DNA of 64,000 nucleotides from Archaeoglobus sp. JdFR-24 (GCA_002011215.1 MTML01000011.1:56702-120701); one strand, 5' to 3'; positions 9,253-18,560 are shown, counted from the first letter of the stretch. The notes: a model not told the origin generated them from the sequence alone. Made by a program: numbers and translations.

Positions 9253-10074
9253 ATGTGGTGGGAAGAGGAAAGAGAGAGTTTTAAGAGTTTTAAAGACGCA
9301 TGTTCCAAGGATGTTGATACTTATGCAAGTGTAAGTGAGATATCCAGCTACCTTTACTGTCCACGGGTTTGCTATTTTAGACAGAGGTTTAATGAGGAGC
9401 CATCAATCGTTAATGCGGCAAGAGAGATCTATTTGAGTTTAAGAAAGGGTTTTGATGTGAAATGGGCTTTAAATAGATTCGAAAGCATAAGTGGGTCTGC
9501 GGATGTTTTCAGAAGGGCTCAAAACAATTTCGTTTTCAGCGAAGATCTTCAAAATCTAACACCTGTTGACTGGGAAATTTACCTAATTTCAGATAAACTG
9601 AAATTGAAAGGCATTGTTGATGAGATTGTAATCGATTCAGAGGTGCTTCAATCCGATTTCAGTTATTCTGCTGGATGTTCCACAAATCCTAGTTGTGAGT
9701 CAAGCTCAGGGTTGTTGAACTCAGGGTTTCCTCTTCTGATTTCCACATATTCTCCTCAAAATGACGTCTGGTTCAGAGACCGAATAAGACTCGCTGCCTT
9801 CTGTATGCTTATTGACGAGTTCAGAGATCATACATTCTCACACAAACGGACTTCTCATAAAGGTTATATCTACTACTGTTTTGATGGTAAATTAAAAGAG
9901 GTTTTCATAACAAGGAGAGAGCGATTACACGTCATTAAACTTATTGAGAGAGTTTTAATGCTAAGAAAAGGATTCATTCCAGATAAAACGAAAAATAGAA
10001 GGAGATGTATTGATTGCTTTTATAAAGATAATTGTAAAACGGTCAGGCGTACATTTGCCTCCAGATTTCTTTGA
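9253..10074 (+). CDS. Cas4-like (DUF83) protein, active site degenerate
   Basis: This 273-residue protein has the frame of a Cas4/RecB-like iron-sulfur nuclease. C36 (LYCPRVC) and the C-terminal C252, C255 and C261 are placed like the four cluster cysteines of Cas4. The first part of the PD-(D/E)xK site is present as GIVDEI (D123). Where Cas4 proteins normally have the E-x-K pair, residues 161-167 read LLISTYS, and the following RDRIRL replaces the usual glutamine-bearing helix start. The nuclease site therefore looks incomplete. Residues 130-158 are a poorly conserved serine-rich insert. No CRISPR array or other cas gene is in the window, so a role outside CRISPR is likely. The last codons and stop are contained in a 29-bp tandem duplication. 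Confidence 0.65.
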   Translation: MWWEEERESFKSFKDACSKDVDTYASVSEISSYLYCPRVCYFRQRFNEEPSIVNAAREIYLSLRKGFDVKWALNRFESISGSADVFRRAQNNFVFSEDLQNLTPVDWEIYLISDKLKLKGIVDEIVIDSEVLQSDFSYSAGCSTNPSCESSSGLLNSGFPLLISTYSPQNDVWFRDRIRLAAFCMLIDEFRDHTFSHKRTSHKGYIYYCFDGKLKEVFITRRERLHVIKLIERVLMLRKGFIPDKTKNRRRCIDCFYKDNCKTVRRTFASRFL

Positions 10075-10140
10075 ATTATTTTGTTTCCTCCAGATTTCTT
10101 TGAATTATTTTGTTTATATGTCTTTATTTATATGTCTTTG
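10058..10140. repeat. Tandem duplications at 3' end of the Cas4-like gene
   Basis: A 29-bp unit beginning CCTCCAGATTTC occurs twice without mismatch at 10058-10086 and 10087-10115. The first copy contains the final codons and TGA stop of the Cas4-like gene. Directly after it, atatgtctttattt (10116-10129) is repeated in part at 10130-10140. Confidence 0.9.
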
Positions 10141-10222
10141 TTAAGATGCTTTCATATCTTTTTACAATAAAATTAACAAAACCGCCACTCACCAAGGTTT
10201 CAGTAAAAGAGGAAATCATGGT

Positions 10223-11512
10223 TTATTTTAGTTCATCATATGCTTTTTTCTGTCTGTACCTGGATATGGCAATTGCCACAGCACCTCCACCACCAATCAG
10301 AATAGCAATTATCGCCCCCACAAGAATCAGTGTATCCCTATGCTCGAGGAATGGGATTTTAAATGCCTGGGTTGGGGTTGAAGTGGGTGTGGGTGTTGGG
10401 GTTGGTGTTTGTTTTAGTTCATCAATTTTCCCTCTGAGTTCTGCTATCAACGAGTTCGCTTGCTGGGTTAGCTGATTTGATTCATTTATAATACCCTCCG
10501 ATCTCAATATTACATCCTTAAATTTATCTTTATCAAGGTAGTCAGAGGTCTTTTCATTTTTATTGAGCAGAATGCTGTATTTGTTTTTAATTGAAGTCAG
10601 CTGAAACTCGTAGCTTGAAACCAGCAGTCCAGCATCCTTGGCTTCTTTAATTGTAAGTTCGAGTTCAACAACAAGTGTAGCAAGTTTATCAAGTTCAGCT
10701 CTGGCATTCTCATAGACGTGTTCAGCTTCTGCCCTTTCAAGCTCAAACTCTGCTTTATTCAGGTGTTTTTCTACAAAGCTAAGTTTTTCATCTGATTTGA
10801 TGTACTCACCCTCTTTATAGAGGTTTTCCGCGAGTGTGATATTTTTATAAGCTTTTTCAAGGTAATCCTTAGCGTCAAGAGTCACCGCTCCCATTTCTTC
10901 GAGCTTATCTGCTCTGTCAGTAAGGTTCGCATATTTCTGTTTTGCATTTTCAAGATCTTTGGTGAATATGTCAAGGTTTAGAATTTTGATTTTAACTGGA
11001 GGGAGGACGTTTTCATCAGCATCAGAGACTTCAACCCAAAATGCTTTGATTTCCTCAAGTCTTTTATCAGCATGCGGGATTGTTCCCTTTACTTCAACAA
11101 CAATCTCATCTACTCCTCCACCCGCACCCATTTCTCCAATCTGGAATGACATTTTTATTGTACCATCAAGAATTTCACAGGAGTCTGCTGGGTTCTGGCA
11201 CCTCCCATTGAGGAACTGATGCTGAATCGAGGCTCCCGTAGCAAGGAAGACTGTCGCCTTCAATGTTGCACTTTCAAGAGAGGAGTAAAGGTAATAATAT
11301 CGCCCATCAAGCTTTATTTTTTTATCATCACTAGATGGAGTGATGTAGTAAATGAGCTCGAGTCTTTCTCCTGGTTTATAATAGGATTTGCTAACTCCCT
11401 CAGGATGTGGATCCCCAAAATCTGAAGCATTCAGGTTTTCAGCCGCAAATACTGGGGAAGCTGTAAAGATGAAAAGGAAAGTTACAGCTAAGGTTAAAAG
11501 CACCCACCTCAT
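10223..11512 (-). CDS. Coiled-coil cell-surface protein with C-terminal membrane anchor
   Basis: This 429-residue protein begins with a signal peptide (about residues 1-23, ending VFA before AENLN). A beta-rich domain follows (to about residue 175). Then comes a long charged helical region (about 180-370) with lysine, glutamate and leucine in heptad-like spacing. A threonine-proline linker (TPTPTPTPTSTPTQ) precedes one transmembrane helix (about 393-415) and a short basic tail. It should therefore stand outside the cell with a glycosylated spacer next to the membrane. No enzymatic motif is visible. It begins 14 nt after the stop of the CetZ-like gene with a GGGGGATTAA site before the ATG, so the two form an operon. 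No named family is recognised. Confidence 0.75.
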   Translation of the reverse strand: MRWVLLTLAVTFLFIFTASPVFAAENLNASDFGDPHPEGVSKSYYKPGERLELIYYITPSSDDKKIKLDGRYYYLYSSLESATLKATVFLATGASIQHQFLNGRCQNPADSCEILDGTIKMSFQIGEMGAGGGVDEIVVEVKGTIPHADKRLEEIKAFWVEVSDADENVLPPVKIKILNLDIFTKDLENAKQKYANLTDRADKLEEMGAVTLDAKDYLEKAYKNITLAENLYKEGEYIKSDEKLSFVEKHLNKAEFELERAEAEHVYENARAELDKLATLVVELELTIKEAKDAGLLVSSYEFQLTSIKNKYSILLNKNEKTSDYLDKDKFKDVILRSEGIINESNQLTQQANSLIAELRGKIDELKQTPTPTPTPTSTPTQAFKIPFLEHRDTLILVGAIIAILIGGGGAVAIAISRYRQKKAYDELK

Positions 11513-11526
11513 TTTTCTTAATCCCC

Positions 11527-12702
11527 CTAAAACAGTGGTTCAATGTCTTCATCAAATAAGGCCAGTGTTTTTTCAAGTCTGCTTTTCTCAACTCCCTCTG
11601 CTTCTTCTTTTGCTTCAGCAGCCAATCTCTGGAGCTGTTTTACTCTCGGGATATCAGTTACATTTGCCAGAACAACCAGTGCAGCAACATACTTTGTTCT
11701 CCTTGTAGGATAGTCCCCTGCTCTCACTTCCACTCCTGAAATTTGCTCTTCAAGCCACAACTTTGCTTTTTCAATTCCCTTTCTGTCAAGGTGCTCTGGA
11801 GGTCCGGCTACAAGAACGAGTGCCTTTTCCGCACTTCGGATGTTGCAGGGCACCGATAACCTTCCCAAAGCAGCTCTTCTAACAAGAGATGCTATCTTCA
11901 TAGATTTGTCTTCATCATATGTTCCCTTTTCTTCTTCCTTTTTGAGGAGGTTTTTCAGACTGAACTTTTTCTTCCTTTCTAGAGTCTCTGCTACTGAAGT
12001 TGCGTAACCTATGGAGGATATCCCCCCACCTTTAAAAGTATTTATGACTTCTGAGCTGTCAACAACCATCTCTCCAACCATCCCTTCCTCAATCGGCTCT
12101 CCAGCTCTCGCAAGTATAGCCAGTCTCCTCACTATCTCCTCATTTATCTTCGCAAATGAGTCTTTAAGGCTGGTACCCTCAAATTTCCATGCACCGTTAT
12201 CCACAAGGATAAGATTGTCAACATATTTCAGGAGAGTAATGGTGCTTCTTGCAGCATTGAGCGAGTAAAGTTTACCTTCTTCAGGAGCCGGAAGAATGCC
12301 CACTGCATAAACCGGCTCAGAATACATCTCAGCGAGATATCTGGCAAGTACAGGACTTCCTCCACTTCCTGTACCACCACCCAAACCTGCTATAATGAGA
12401 AACGCATCAACATCGTGAGTGCCCTTTTCATCTATCTCATTCAGGATTGTTTCAATTTCATCCTGCGCCACCTTAGCACCCATTTTGTTATCTGTTCCAA
12501 CTCCATGACCCTTAACGACAGTTTGTCCTATCAGGATTCTGTCTTTCATAGGAATGTGTTTTAAACCCATCAAATCTGTTCTTGCAGTGTTGACTGCAAG
12601 TGTGTGCAATTTTATGCCAGCACCACGCATTTTTTCATTTTCAACAAATAAATCGAGGATCTTGCCACCTGCCTGACCGAAACCTATTGCAAAGAATCTC
12701 AT
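11527..12702 (-). CDS. CetZ-type tubulin/FtsZ-like GTPase
   Basis: This 391-residue tubulin-superfamily protein has the signature loop GLGGGTGSGGSP at residues 107-118, where FtsZ has GGGTGTG. The N-terminus (FFAIGFGQAGGK) and the following VNTARTDL segment are nucleotide-binding parts of the fold. It resembles CetZ and related archaeal proteins that shape cells rather than canonical FtsZ. The C-terminal tail (after residue 350) is helical and acidic at its end. A GGTGA site precedes the ATG, and a cttaaatta TATA-like box lies upstream on the minus strand. The next gene in the operon encodes a membrane-anchored surface protein, a context consistent with a role at the envelope. Direct evidence for that role is not in the sequence. 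Confidence 0.85.
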   Translation of the reverse strand: MRFFAIGFGQAGGKILDLFVENEKMRGAGIKLHTLAVNTARTDLMGLKHIPMKDRILIGQTVVKGHGVGTDNKMGAKVAQDEIETILNEIDEKGTHDVDAFLIIAGLGGGTGSGGSPVLARYLAEMYSEPVYAVGILPAPEEGKLYSLNAARSTITLLKYVDNLILVDNGAWKFEGTSLKDSFAKINEEIVRRLAILARAGEPIEEGMVGEMVVDSSEVINTFKGGGISSIGYATSVAETLERKKKFSLKNLLKKEEEKGTYDEDKSMKIASLVRRAALGRLSVPCNIRSAEKALVLVAGPPEHLDRKGIEKAKLWLEEQISGVEVRAGDYPTRRTKYVAALVVLANVTDIPRVKQLQRLAAEAKEEAEGVEKSRLEKTLALFDEDIEPLF

Positions 12703-12823
12703 TTTTTCACCTTTTTTCTAAATTTACAGAGTATTAATTTAAGCCTTTCTGTTAATTATAACGGCGGAATCATATTATCGATAGCTTTTTGTGGTTGAGA
12801 TGCCCCCAGCCTTTAGACAGTAA

Positions 12824-12976
12824 CTATGATGACTTGGATCTCACTGAGAGTTGACCGAATTTTTTAATGTTTCGGTTATTCAATTTTTCTCTATAATCGT
12901 TTACAGTTCATTTTTCTCTATAATCGTTTACAGAGTTCATTATTCTTCTCAGCAAATTCTCCAATGCAGCCTCCAT
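12824..12976 (-). pseudogene. Remnant of a small gene split by a tandem duplication
   Basis: Reading from ATG 12976 the frame gives MEAALENLLRRIMNSVNDYR and then stops inside a duplicated segment. If one copy of the duplication is removed, the frame continues (LNNRNIKKFGQ and further) to a stop at 12824, about 40 codons in all. The predicted peptide is helical and charged, like many small antitoxin-type proteins, but I cannot assign a family. It may be a decayed gene or a chance frame. Confidence 0.3.
12884..12933. repeat. 27-bp tandem duplication
   Basis: The unit beginning TTTTTCTCTATAATCG at 12884-12910 is repeated without mismatch at 12911-12933; the second copy lacks its last four bases. 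Confidence 0.9.
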
Positions 12977-13026
12977 CGTTTTAACCTTTCAACTTCAATA
13001 TAACCTTTTAACTTCAATAATCTCTA

Positions 13027-14037
13027 TCAATAAATCTCATCCATTTCAAAATCATCCCACTTTCTTTTTTTAGCCAGTATCTCAAATTCCTGTAGAGTGA
13101 GAATAGGAACATGATATCTCTCCGAGTCATCATAGGTTATCCTCGGGCATGCTGTATTTACATAAACTCCATAGGGAAAATTGAGAAGTTTTTCAGGAAA
13201 TATGTCATCAAGCAAGATTATATCAGCTTTTAAATTCGAGTTTTCAGCAATTTTCTTCAATTTTTTAGCAGCAAGTAATCTGTTCTGGCCTGTTTTAGTA
13301 CTTACAATGATACCAACTCCCTTTTGAATATTTTCCATCGCCTTGGATATTCTGAGGTGTCTTTTTTTAATAAAATCCCGAACTTCCGCTTCATCAATCA
13401 CTCCAAATTCTCCGGTCAGAGGGCTGTATCTGTAGACCTTCAAACCAGTGTAAATTGCAGCACCTTTTGGATGGAAAAAACCATCTCCGATGAATAGAAC
13501 CGCGTTTGCTGAGATATCTTTCAGAACTGAGTAATTGCACCCAAGAACCTGTCCATCAAGCTTAATTCTTCCTTTAGCAACTCCCAATTCAACATTGAAT
13601 CCTCTTTGTCTGAGATACTCCCTCAGTTCCTGAAACTTCCATGCATACTGTGCTGTACCTGCCAGTGCAACATTCTTTTCTTCAATCCTGTCTATCATTT
13701 CTTCCAAAAGGGTAACGTCGTAATCATAGTAGTATGGCGCATAAATTACCCTCTCAATTTCCGCTATGGGTGTGTGTGCAAAATGAACCAGAACGTCGAC
13801 AAAGTTAAGAAGTTTCAAATCGAGATCGCACGCTCCATATGCCGCCGAGCCAGATACTATAACTTCAAATCCTTCTTCTTCAAATCTCTGGGAAATGTCT
13901 TTCGACCAGTATTTTAAACCATCAGGGAGCTGTATACCGGTCAGCTCAGCCTTTAACTCTCTGAGGTTATAAAAAATAGTGTGGAAATCGATTTTCGCTA
14001 TTATGCTGCTTCTGAATTCTAAAGTACCTTCTTTCAT
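13027..14037 (-). CDS. dph2: Diphthamide synthase (2-(3-amino-3-carboxypropyl)histidine synthase)
   Basis: This 336-residue archaeal Dph2 is the iron-sulfur enzyme that moves the aminocarboxypropyl group of SAM onto the target histidine of elongation factor 2. It does so through a non-classical radical mechanism. Three cysteines placed as in characterised archaeal Dph2 are seen: C70 (GACD), C167 (LGCNYS) and C297 (TACPR). Together they bind a [4Fe-4S] cluster. The three-domain length is normal. The ATG at 14037 follows AT-rich sequence without a strong ribosome-binding site, compatible with a leaderless message. It shares the minus strand with ppsA, which ends 35 nt upstream, so read-through from ppsA is possible. 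DphB, the next pathway enzyme, is at 4676-5443. Confidence 0.93.
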   Translation of the reverse strand: MKEGTLEFRSSIIAKIDFHTIFYNLRELKAELTGIQLPDGLKYWSKDISQRFEEEGFEVIVSGSAAYGACDLDLKLLNFVDVLVHFAHTPIAEIERVIYAPYYYDYDVTLLEEMIDRIEEKNVALAGTAQYAWKFQELREYLRQRGFNVELGVAKGRIKLDGQVLGCNYSVLKDISANAVLFIGDGFFHPKGAAIYTGLKVYRYSPLTGEFGVIDEAEVRDFIKKRHLRISKAMENIQKGVGIIVSTKTGQNRLLAAKKLKKIAENSNLKADIILLDDIFPEKLLNFPYGVYVNTACPRITYDDSERYHVPILTLQEFEILAKKRKWDDFEMDEIY

Positions 14038-14072
14038 TTTTTACTGGAATTGATAAAATTGATCGCAGATCT

Positions 14073-16322
14073 CTAAAGTGTCCTCAGTTTTTCTAACATT
14101 ATCTTTCTTTCAATCCTGTAAATCGTCTCTCGGACAGTTTTAACTGCATCCTGATTTGCCGAGACGCTGTCGATACCAAGCAGCACGAGCTTCTCCACAA
14201 CCTTTGGATAGCTTCCAGCCTGACCGCATATCGAGGTTTTAACCCCCTTTTCCTTGCATATTTTAATTACTCTTTCGATCAGCTTCATCACAGCCGGGTG
14301 TGTTTCATCAAACAAGTATGCAACGTTCTCATTGTTCCTGTCCACTGCAAGTGTATACTGTGTGAGATCGTTTGTGCCGAAGGATACGAAATCTATGCCC
14401 TCCTTCACGAGATCCTCAATTATAAGAGCTGAGGCGGGTGTTTCAACCATAATCCCGAATTCAATTTTCTTGAGCGGTATTCCTTCCTCGATCAGTATCC
14501 TTTTTGCTGTCCTTACCTCTTCAACATTTGAAACAAGCGGGAGCATTATGCCAACATTCGTTAAACCCTCATCTATTAGTTTTTTAATTGCTCTGATCTC
14601 CGCTCTGAAGTGCTGTTCTTCAAACAGATCTCTTCTTATTCCTCTGAAACCGAGCATCGGGTTAGCTTCGATTGGTTCATCTTCTCCTCCTTCCATGGCT
14701 CTGAACTCGTCTGTTGGAGCGTCGAGGGTTCGAATCCATACTGGTTTGGGATAAAAGGCCTTCAGAACTTTTCTCATTTCACTGTAAAGCAAATTCACAT
14801 ATTTTTCCGTCTCTCCATCCTTTATGTACTTCATCGGATGTTTTTCAAGCCCAAGAACCATGTGTTCAATTCTGAAAAGCCCAACTCCATCTGCACCGGT
14901 TGCTGCAGCTCTTTCAGCCGCATCAGGAATGGATACATTAACCTTTACTTCAGTTGCGGTGATAAGAGGTGTCGATGCGGTAACTTCAACTTCCTTTTTC
15001 TTTTTAGCTTCTTTCAGTGCACCGGAGTACACGAATCCTTTTTCACCGTCGACCGTAACGATCATTCCATCTCTGAGGATTTTTGTTGCATTTTTCGTTC
15101 CGACAACTGCAGGAACTCCAAGTTCCCTTGAGACTATTGCCGCATGGCAGGTCATACCTCCTTCATCAGTTATAATAGCTGCAGCCCTTTTCATGGCTGG
15201 AACCATGTCAGGAGTGGTCATGGATGTCACAAGAATGTCGCCCTCCTTAACCTTCGAGATCTCTCTCTCGCCCAGTATAACCTTCACACTACCCGACCCG
15301 ATGCCGGGAGATGCTCCTAAACCTTTAACAAGTACTTCTCCTTCCTCTAACTCTTCTTCAGCCTTTCTATCCTTTTTAATAGTCGTAATTGGCCTGGATT
15401 GTACAATATATATTTCTCCTTTTTCAATTGCCCACTCAACGTCCTGTGGCGTGCCATAGTGATCCTCAATAACCTCACCAATTTCAACAAGTTTCAAGAT
15501 TTCTTCATCACTCAGAACTTTTTCTTTCGATTTCTTCTCATCAAGCTCAATCTCAACAGTTTTACCTCTCTTCTTGGTTATCATCATCGATTTTTCTCCA
15601 ATTTTGATGTCAATTATCTTTCTTGATTTTCTATCGAAAACATAGGTGTCTGGAGTCACTCTTCCACTGACTATTGCCTCACCAAGACCGAAAACCGCCT
15701 CGATAATCGTAACGGGTTCTCCGGTTACAGGATGAGATGTGAACAGAACTCCACTTTTCTCGCTGTTAACCATTTTTTGCACAACAACAGCTATGCTGAC
15801 ATCTTCATGTCTGAAACCTTTCTGGACTCTGTAATAAATAGCCCTGGGGGTGTAAAGACTGCTCCAGCATTTTCTAACTTTTTGAAGCAGATCTTTTCCT
15901 CGTACATTCAAAAAAGTATCCTGTTGTCCGGCAAAACTTGCATCGGGCAGGTCTTCAGCAGTTGCTGAGCTTCTTACAGCAACAAAAACTTCCGAGCCCT
16001 CTTCTTCACAAAGCTGTTTGTAAGCCTTTTCAATTTCTTCTGCTACATCATCAGGAACAGGCGTTGATTCAACAAGCTCTCTTATCTTCTGAGATACAGC
16101 CGATAAAGTGTCTGTATCTTCCTCATTTAAATCTTTAAGGATTTCTTCAATTTTTTCTTTAATTCCGGTTCTTTCAATAAATTCTCTATAAGTTTTGCTA
16201 TCTATAACAAAACCATTCGGGACAGGGATTTCGTTTCTAAAAAGTTCACCGAGATTTGCACCCTTTCCACCAACGAGAGGAATGTCCGACTTACCAATTT
16301 CATTGAGCCAGAGTACACCCAT
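14073..16322 (-). CDS. ppsA: Phosphoenolpyruvate synthase
   Basis: This 749-residue enzyme converts pyruvate, ATP and water to phosphoenolpyruvate, AMP and phosphate at the entry to gluconeogenesis. The N-terminal ATP-grasp domain begins with LVGGKGANLGEL and contains RSSATAEDLPDASFAG near residue 118. The swivelling phosphohistidine domain carries GGMTCHAA with catalytic H393. The C-terminal barrel ends with the FGTNDLTQYT and CGQAGSYP segments that bind pyruvate. The ATG at 16322 is chosen because GGTGAT precedes it by 3-4 nt and the protein there begins MGVLWL. An upstream in-frame ATG at 16424 would add 34 residues with no family match. It is complete, with all domains in the usual order. 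Confidence 0.95.
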   Translation of the reverse strand: MGVLWLNEIGKSDIPLVGGKGANLGELFRNEIPVPNGFVIDSKTYREFIERTGIKEKIEEILKDLNEEDTDTLSAVSQKIRELVESTPVPDDVAEEIEKAYKQLCEEEGSEVFVAVRSSATAEDLPDASFAGQQDTFLNVRGKDLLQKVRKCWSSLYTPRAIYYRVQKGFRHEDVSIAVVVQKMVNSEKSGVLFTSHPVTGEPVTIIEAVFGLGEAIVSGRVTPDTYVFDRKSRKIIDIKIGEKSMMITKKRGKTVEIELDEKKSKEKVLSDEEILKLVEIGEVIEDHYGTPQDVEWAIEKGEIYIVQSRPITTIKKDRKAEEELEEGEVLVKGLGASPGIGSGSVKVILGEREISKVKEGDILVTSMTTPDMVPAMKRAAAIITDEGGMTCHAAIVSRELGVPAVVGTKNATKILRDGMIVTVDGEKGFVYSGALKEAKKKKEVEVTASTPLITATEVKVNVSIPDAAERAAATGADGVGLFRIEHMVLGLEKHPMKYIKDGETEKYVNLLYSEMRKVLKAFYPKPVWIRTLDAPTDEFRAMEGGEDEPIEANPMLGFRGIRRDLFEEQHFRAEIRAIKKLIDEGLTNVGIMLPLVSNVEEVRTAKRILIEEGIPLKKIEFGIMVETPASALIIEDLVKEGIDFVSFGTNDLTQYTLAVDRNNENVAYLFDETHPAVMKLIERVIKICKEKGVKTSICGQAGSYPKVVEKLVLLGIDSVSANQDAVKTVRETIYRIERKIMLEKLRTL

Positions 16323-16844
16323 TTTATCACCTGATGTGAAATCAACTGCTGATAATAAAAGACTTTTTATGAGAGAAAGTAAAGGTTGCAAGTATTCTTG
16401 AAACCATGCAGAAGAGGGAGTCAAGGATTATTAAGGAATTTGATAAGGGGTATCAATATTAAGAAAATTGGAAAATTAGATATCAAAAGATTTCATATTG
16501 TTATCCTATTTTTGTTGGAGATCGGACATGCAGACTGGACATGTAACTCGGTTACAGATCGTATCGTTTGACGGTATCTACAGGGTTTATCCCTACAGAT
16601 CCTTACAGGATTTATACTTGTTATCAACTATACTTGTTATCAACTATACTTGTTATCAACTTTTTGCATTATATCTCATAACAATTTAAATCGAGTTTAC
16701 TGATTGGATATGAACCATATCACATAAAGAATCAGCACTGAATGATGAGTTAGATGTGATCAAATTGGATTGGACAGAGCATATGAGTAAGGCTGTGATC
16801 AAGCAATATACCAAAAATTTATAACACAGTGGTTCTACCGCTGG
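16323..16844. other. Long AT-rich gap between divergent ppsA and serA
   Basis: No convincing gene is seen in these 522 nt. The segment contains a threefold 16-bp repeat at 16613-16660 and two imperfect copies of a TACAGGRTTTAT-like motif at about 16580-16615. The serA promoter lies at the right end, with a tttata box at 16818-16823 that is 25-27 nt before the ATG. Confidence 0.5.
16613..16660. repeat. 16-bp unit repeated three times
   Basis: TATACTTGTTATCAAC occurs at 16613-16628, 16629-16644 and 16645-16660 with no mismatch. It lies between the divergent ppsA and serA genes, so it could be either a slippage product or tandem binding sites. Confidence 0.92.
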
Positions 16845-18431
16845 ATGATGAGGGTGCTTGTATCTGATCCGATACCTGAAGAGGCAGTTTTAATGATGAA
16901 AAACGCTGGAATACATGTAGATGTTAATACAGGTCTTTCTCAGGATGAGTTGATCAATATCATACCTGAATATGACGGTCTTATCGTAAGAAGCCAGACA
17001 AAAGTAACTAAGGAGGTAATCGAGGCTGGAAAAAGGCTTAAAATAATTGGAAGAGCGGGGGTCGGAGTTGACAATATTGACGTCCGAGCCGCTACTCAGA
17101 GAGGTATAGTTGTTGCAAACGCTCCAGGTGGGAATACAGTCTCAACTGCAGAGCTTGCCCTTGGTATGATCTTCTCAGCAGCAAGAAAAATCCCACAGGC
17201 TGTTTCAAGTGTAAAAACCGGCAAATGGGAAAGAAAGAAGTTCATAGGAACAGAGCTGAGAGGTAAAACTCTGGGTATCGTTGGCCTTGGAAGGATTGGA
17301 TTCGAGGTTGCCAAGAGGGCAAGAGCCCTTGAGATGAATGTTGTAGCCTTCGACCCATATATAGGCCGTGAGAGGGCAAAAGAGGTAGGAGTTAAGCTTG
17401 TTTCTCTTGAAGAACTGATAAGAGTCGCCGATTTTATAACAATACACGTCCCCAAAACCAAAGACACCGAAAAAATGTTTTCAAAAGAGCAGTTCAGGCT
17501 GATGAAGGACGGTGTTTACATCATAAACTGTGCGAGAGGTGGAATCGTAGACGAGGAGGCTCTGTATGAGGCTTTGATTAATGGAAAGATAGCCGGTGCT
17601 GCACTTGATGTTTACGAGAGAGAGCCTCCAGATCCCGAAAACCCTCTTATAAAGCTCGATAATGTCGTAACGACGCCCCATATAGGTGCTTCAACAAAAG
17701 AGGCTCAAATCAGCGTTGGTCTGGCAATTGCCGAGGAGATGATTAATGTCTCAAAAGGCCTTCCTGTAAAGAATGCTGTTAATCTGCCAAGTCTGGATCC
17801 AAGAGAGTTCGAGAAAATCATACCATATATCACCCTTGCTGAGAAAATGGGCAAAATTGCTTCAGCAAGACTGAACAACGCTGTCAGCAGAACCAGAATT
17901 ATTTTTAAAGGAGGTATTTCAAAGTACGACACCAATTACATCACAAGAGCCTTCCTGATGGGTCTTTTAAAAGAGATTCTCGGTTCCAACATCAATCTCG
18001 TCTCCTCAATGCCGGTTGCAAGAGAGAGAGGAATTGTGATTGAGGAGGCTAAAAGTGAGAGCACTGAGAATTATGAGAGTGTTATTGAGGTCACTGTTTC
18101 AGGAGATGGTGGAGAGATAACAATCGAAGGTACCTGCTTCGGTAAAGAGGATTACAGAATAACCCGTATTGACAAATACAAGGTCGATTTCATTCCAAAA
18201 GGTCATTACATTATCTCAATACACGAGGATAAACCAGGTGTAATTGGAAGGGTTGGGACGCTTTTCGGAGAGAACAAAATTAACATAGCAGGAATGATCG
18301 TTGGAAGACACGGAAAACCTGGTGGGATTCAACTGATGCTACTCCTCGTGGATGATCCACCGTCAGAAGAGGTTCTGCAAAAAATGGTTGAACTTGATGG
18401 TATAATCGACGCTACCTATGTCGAGCTTTGA
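16845..18431 (+). CDS. serA: D-3-phosphoglycerate dehydrogenase
   Basis: This 528-residue enzyme oxidises 3-phosphoglycerate with NAD, the first step of serine synthesis. The Rossmann motif GIVGLGRIG lies near residue 146. The catalytic arginine is in NCARGGIVDE (near 229) and the catalytic histidine in TTPHIGAST (near 280). After the catalytic core come an intervening domain (about 310-450) and a C-terminal ACT domain (about 455-528), beginning ISIHEDKPGVIGRVG. This is the long form in which serine usually binds the ACT domain as feedback inhibitor; that regulation is inferred from the family. A TATA box at 16818-16823 places transcription start at or next to the ATG. ATG codons at 16845 and 16848 are both possible. 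Confidence 0.95.
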   Translation: MMRVLVSDPIPEEAVLMMKNAGIHVDVNTGLSQDELINIIPEYDGLIVRSQTKVTKEVIEAGKRLKIIGRAGVGVDNIDVRAATQRGIVVANAPGGNTVSTAELALGMIFSAARKIPQAVSSVKTGKWERKKFIGTELRGKTLGIVGLGRIGFEVAKRARALEMNVVAFDPYIGRERAKEVGVKLVSLEELIRVADFITIHVPKTKDTEKMFSKEQFRLMKDGVYIINCARGGIVDEEALYEALINGKIAGAALDVYEREPPDPENPLIKLDNVVTTPHIGASTKEAQISVGLAIAEEMINVSKGLPVKNAVNLPSLDPREFEKIIPYITLAEKMGKIASARLNNAVSRTRIIFKGGISKYDTNYITRAFLMGLLKEILGSNINLVSSMPVARERGIVIEEAKSESTENYESVIEVTVSGDGGEITIEGTCFGKEDYRITRIDKYKVDFIPKGHYIISIHEDKPGVIGRVGTLFGENKINIAGMIVGRHGKPGGIQLMLLLVDDPPSEEVLQKMVELDGIIDATYVEL

Positions 18432-18531
18432 ATCGCATATCGCAAAGCCGGCTGACAATACTGACCGGATTGATCTATAAGCTTAGAAACCGTGGGGATA
18501 AAATCAGCATCCAAATCTTAATGATTAATAA

Positions 18532-18560
18532 TCCCCACCCCCTTTATTTCCTGTGGAAGT
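18532..18560. repeat. Dispersed GC-rich 29-bp element, copy 1 (inverted)
   Basis: On the minus strand this reads acttccacagg followed by gaaataaagggggtgggga. A near-identical copy on the plus strand is at 22397-22425 (26 of 29 bases the same). It follows the stop codon of the dolichol-kinase-like gene directly. TTCC and GGAA within it could form a tiny hairpin. The function is unknown. Confidence 0.75.

Larger units (their letters stand above)
12703..13026. other. Gap with cetZ promoter, a hairpin and a decayed short frame
   Basis: The part next to cetZ holds its ribosome-binding site and promoter. ACCGAA at 12854-12859 and TTCGGT at 12871-12876 form a 6-bp inverted repeat around a T-rich loop. 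A short minus-strand frame starts at ATG 12976 (MEAALENLLRRI) and is broken by a 27-bp duplication. Another imperfect 19-bp duplication lies at 12982-13019, just downstream of dph2. No intact gene is seen. Confidence 0.5.

Noticed and set aside
12824..12876. C/D box guide RNA (ATGATGA at about 12825 followed by CTGA)
   Set aside because: Only one box pair with 11 nt between was found; no C' and D boxes at the needed distances.
14254..15459. Serine-rich open frames opposite ppsA
   Set aside because: They are antisense shadows of a well-supported gene, with the low-complexity S/F composition typical of such shadows.
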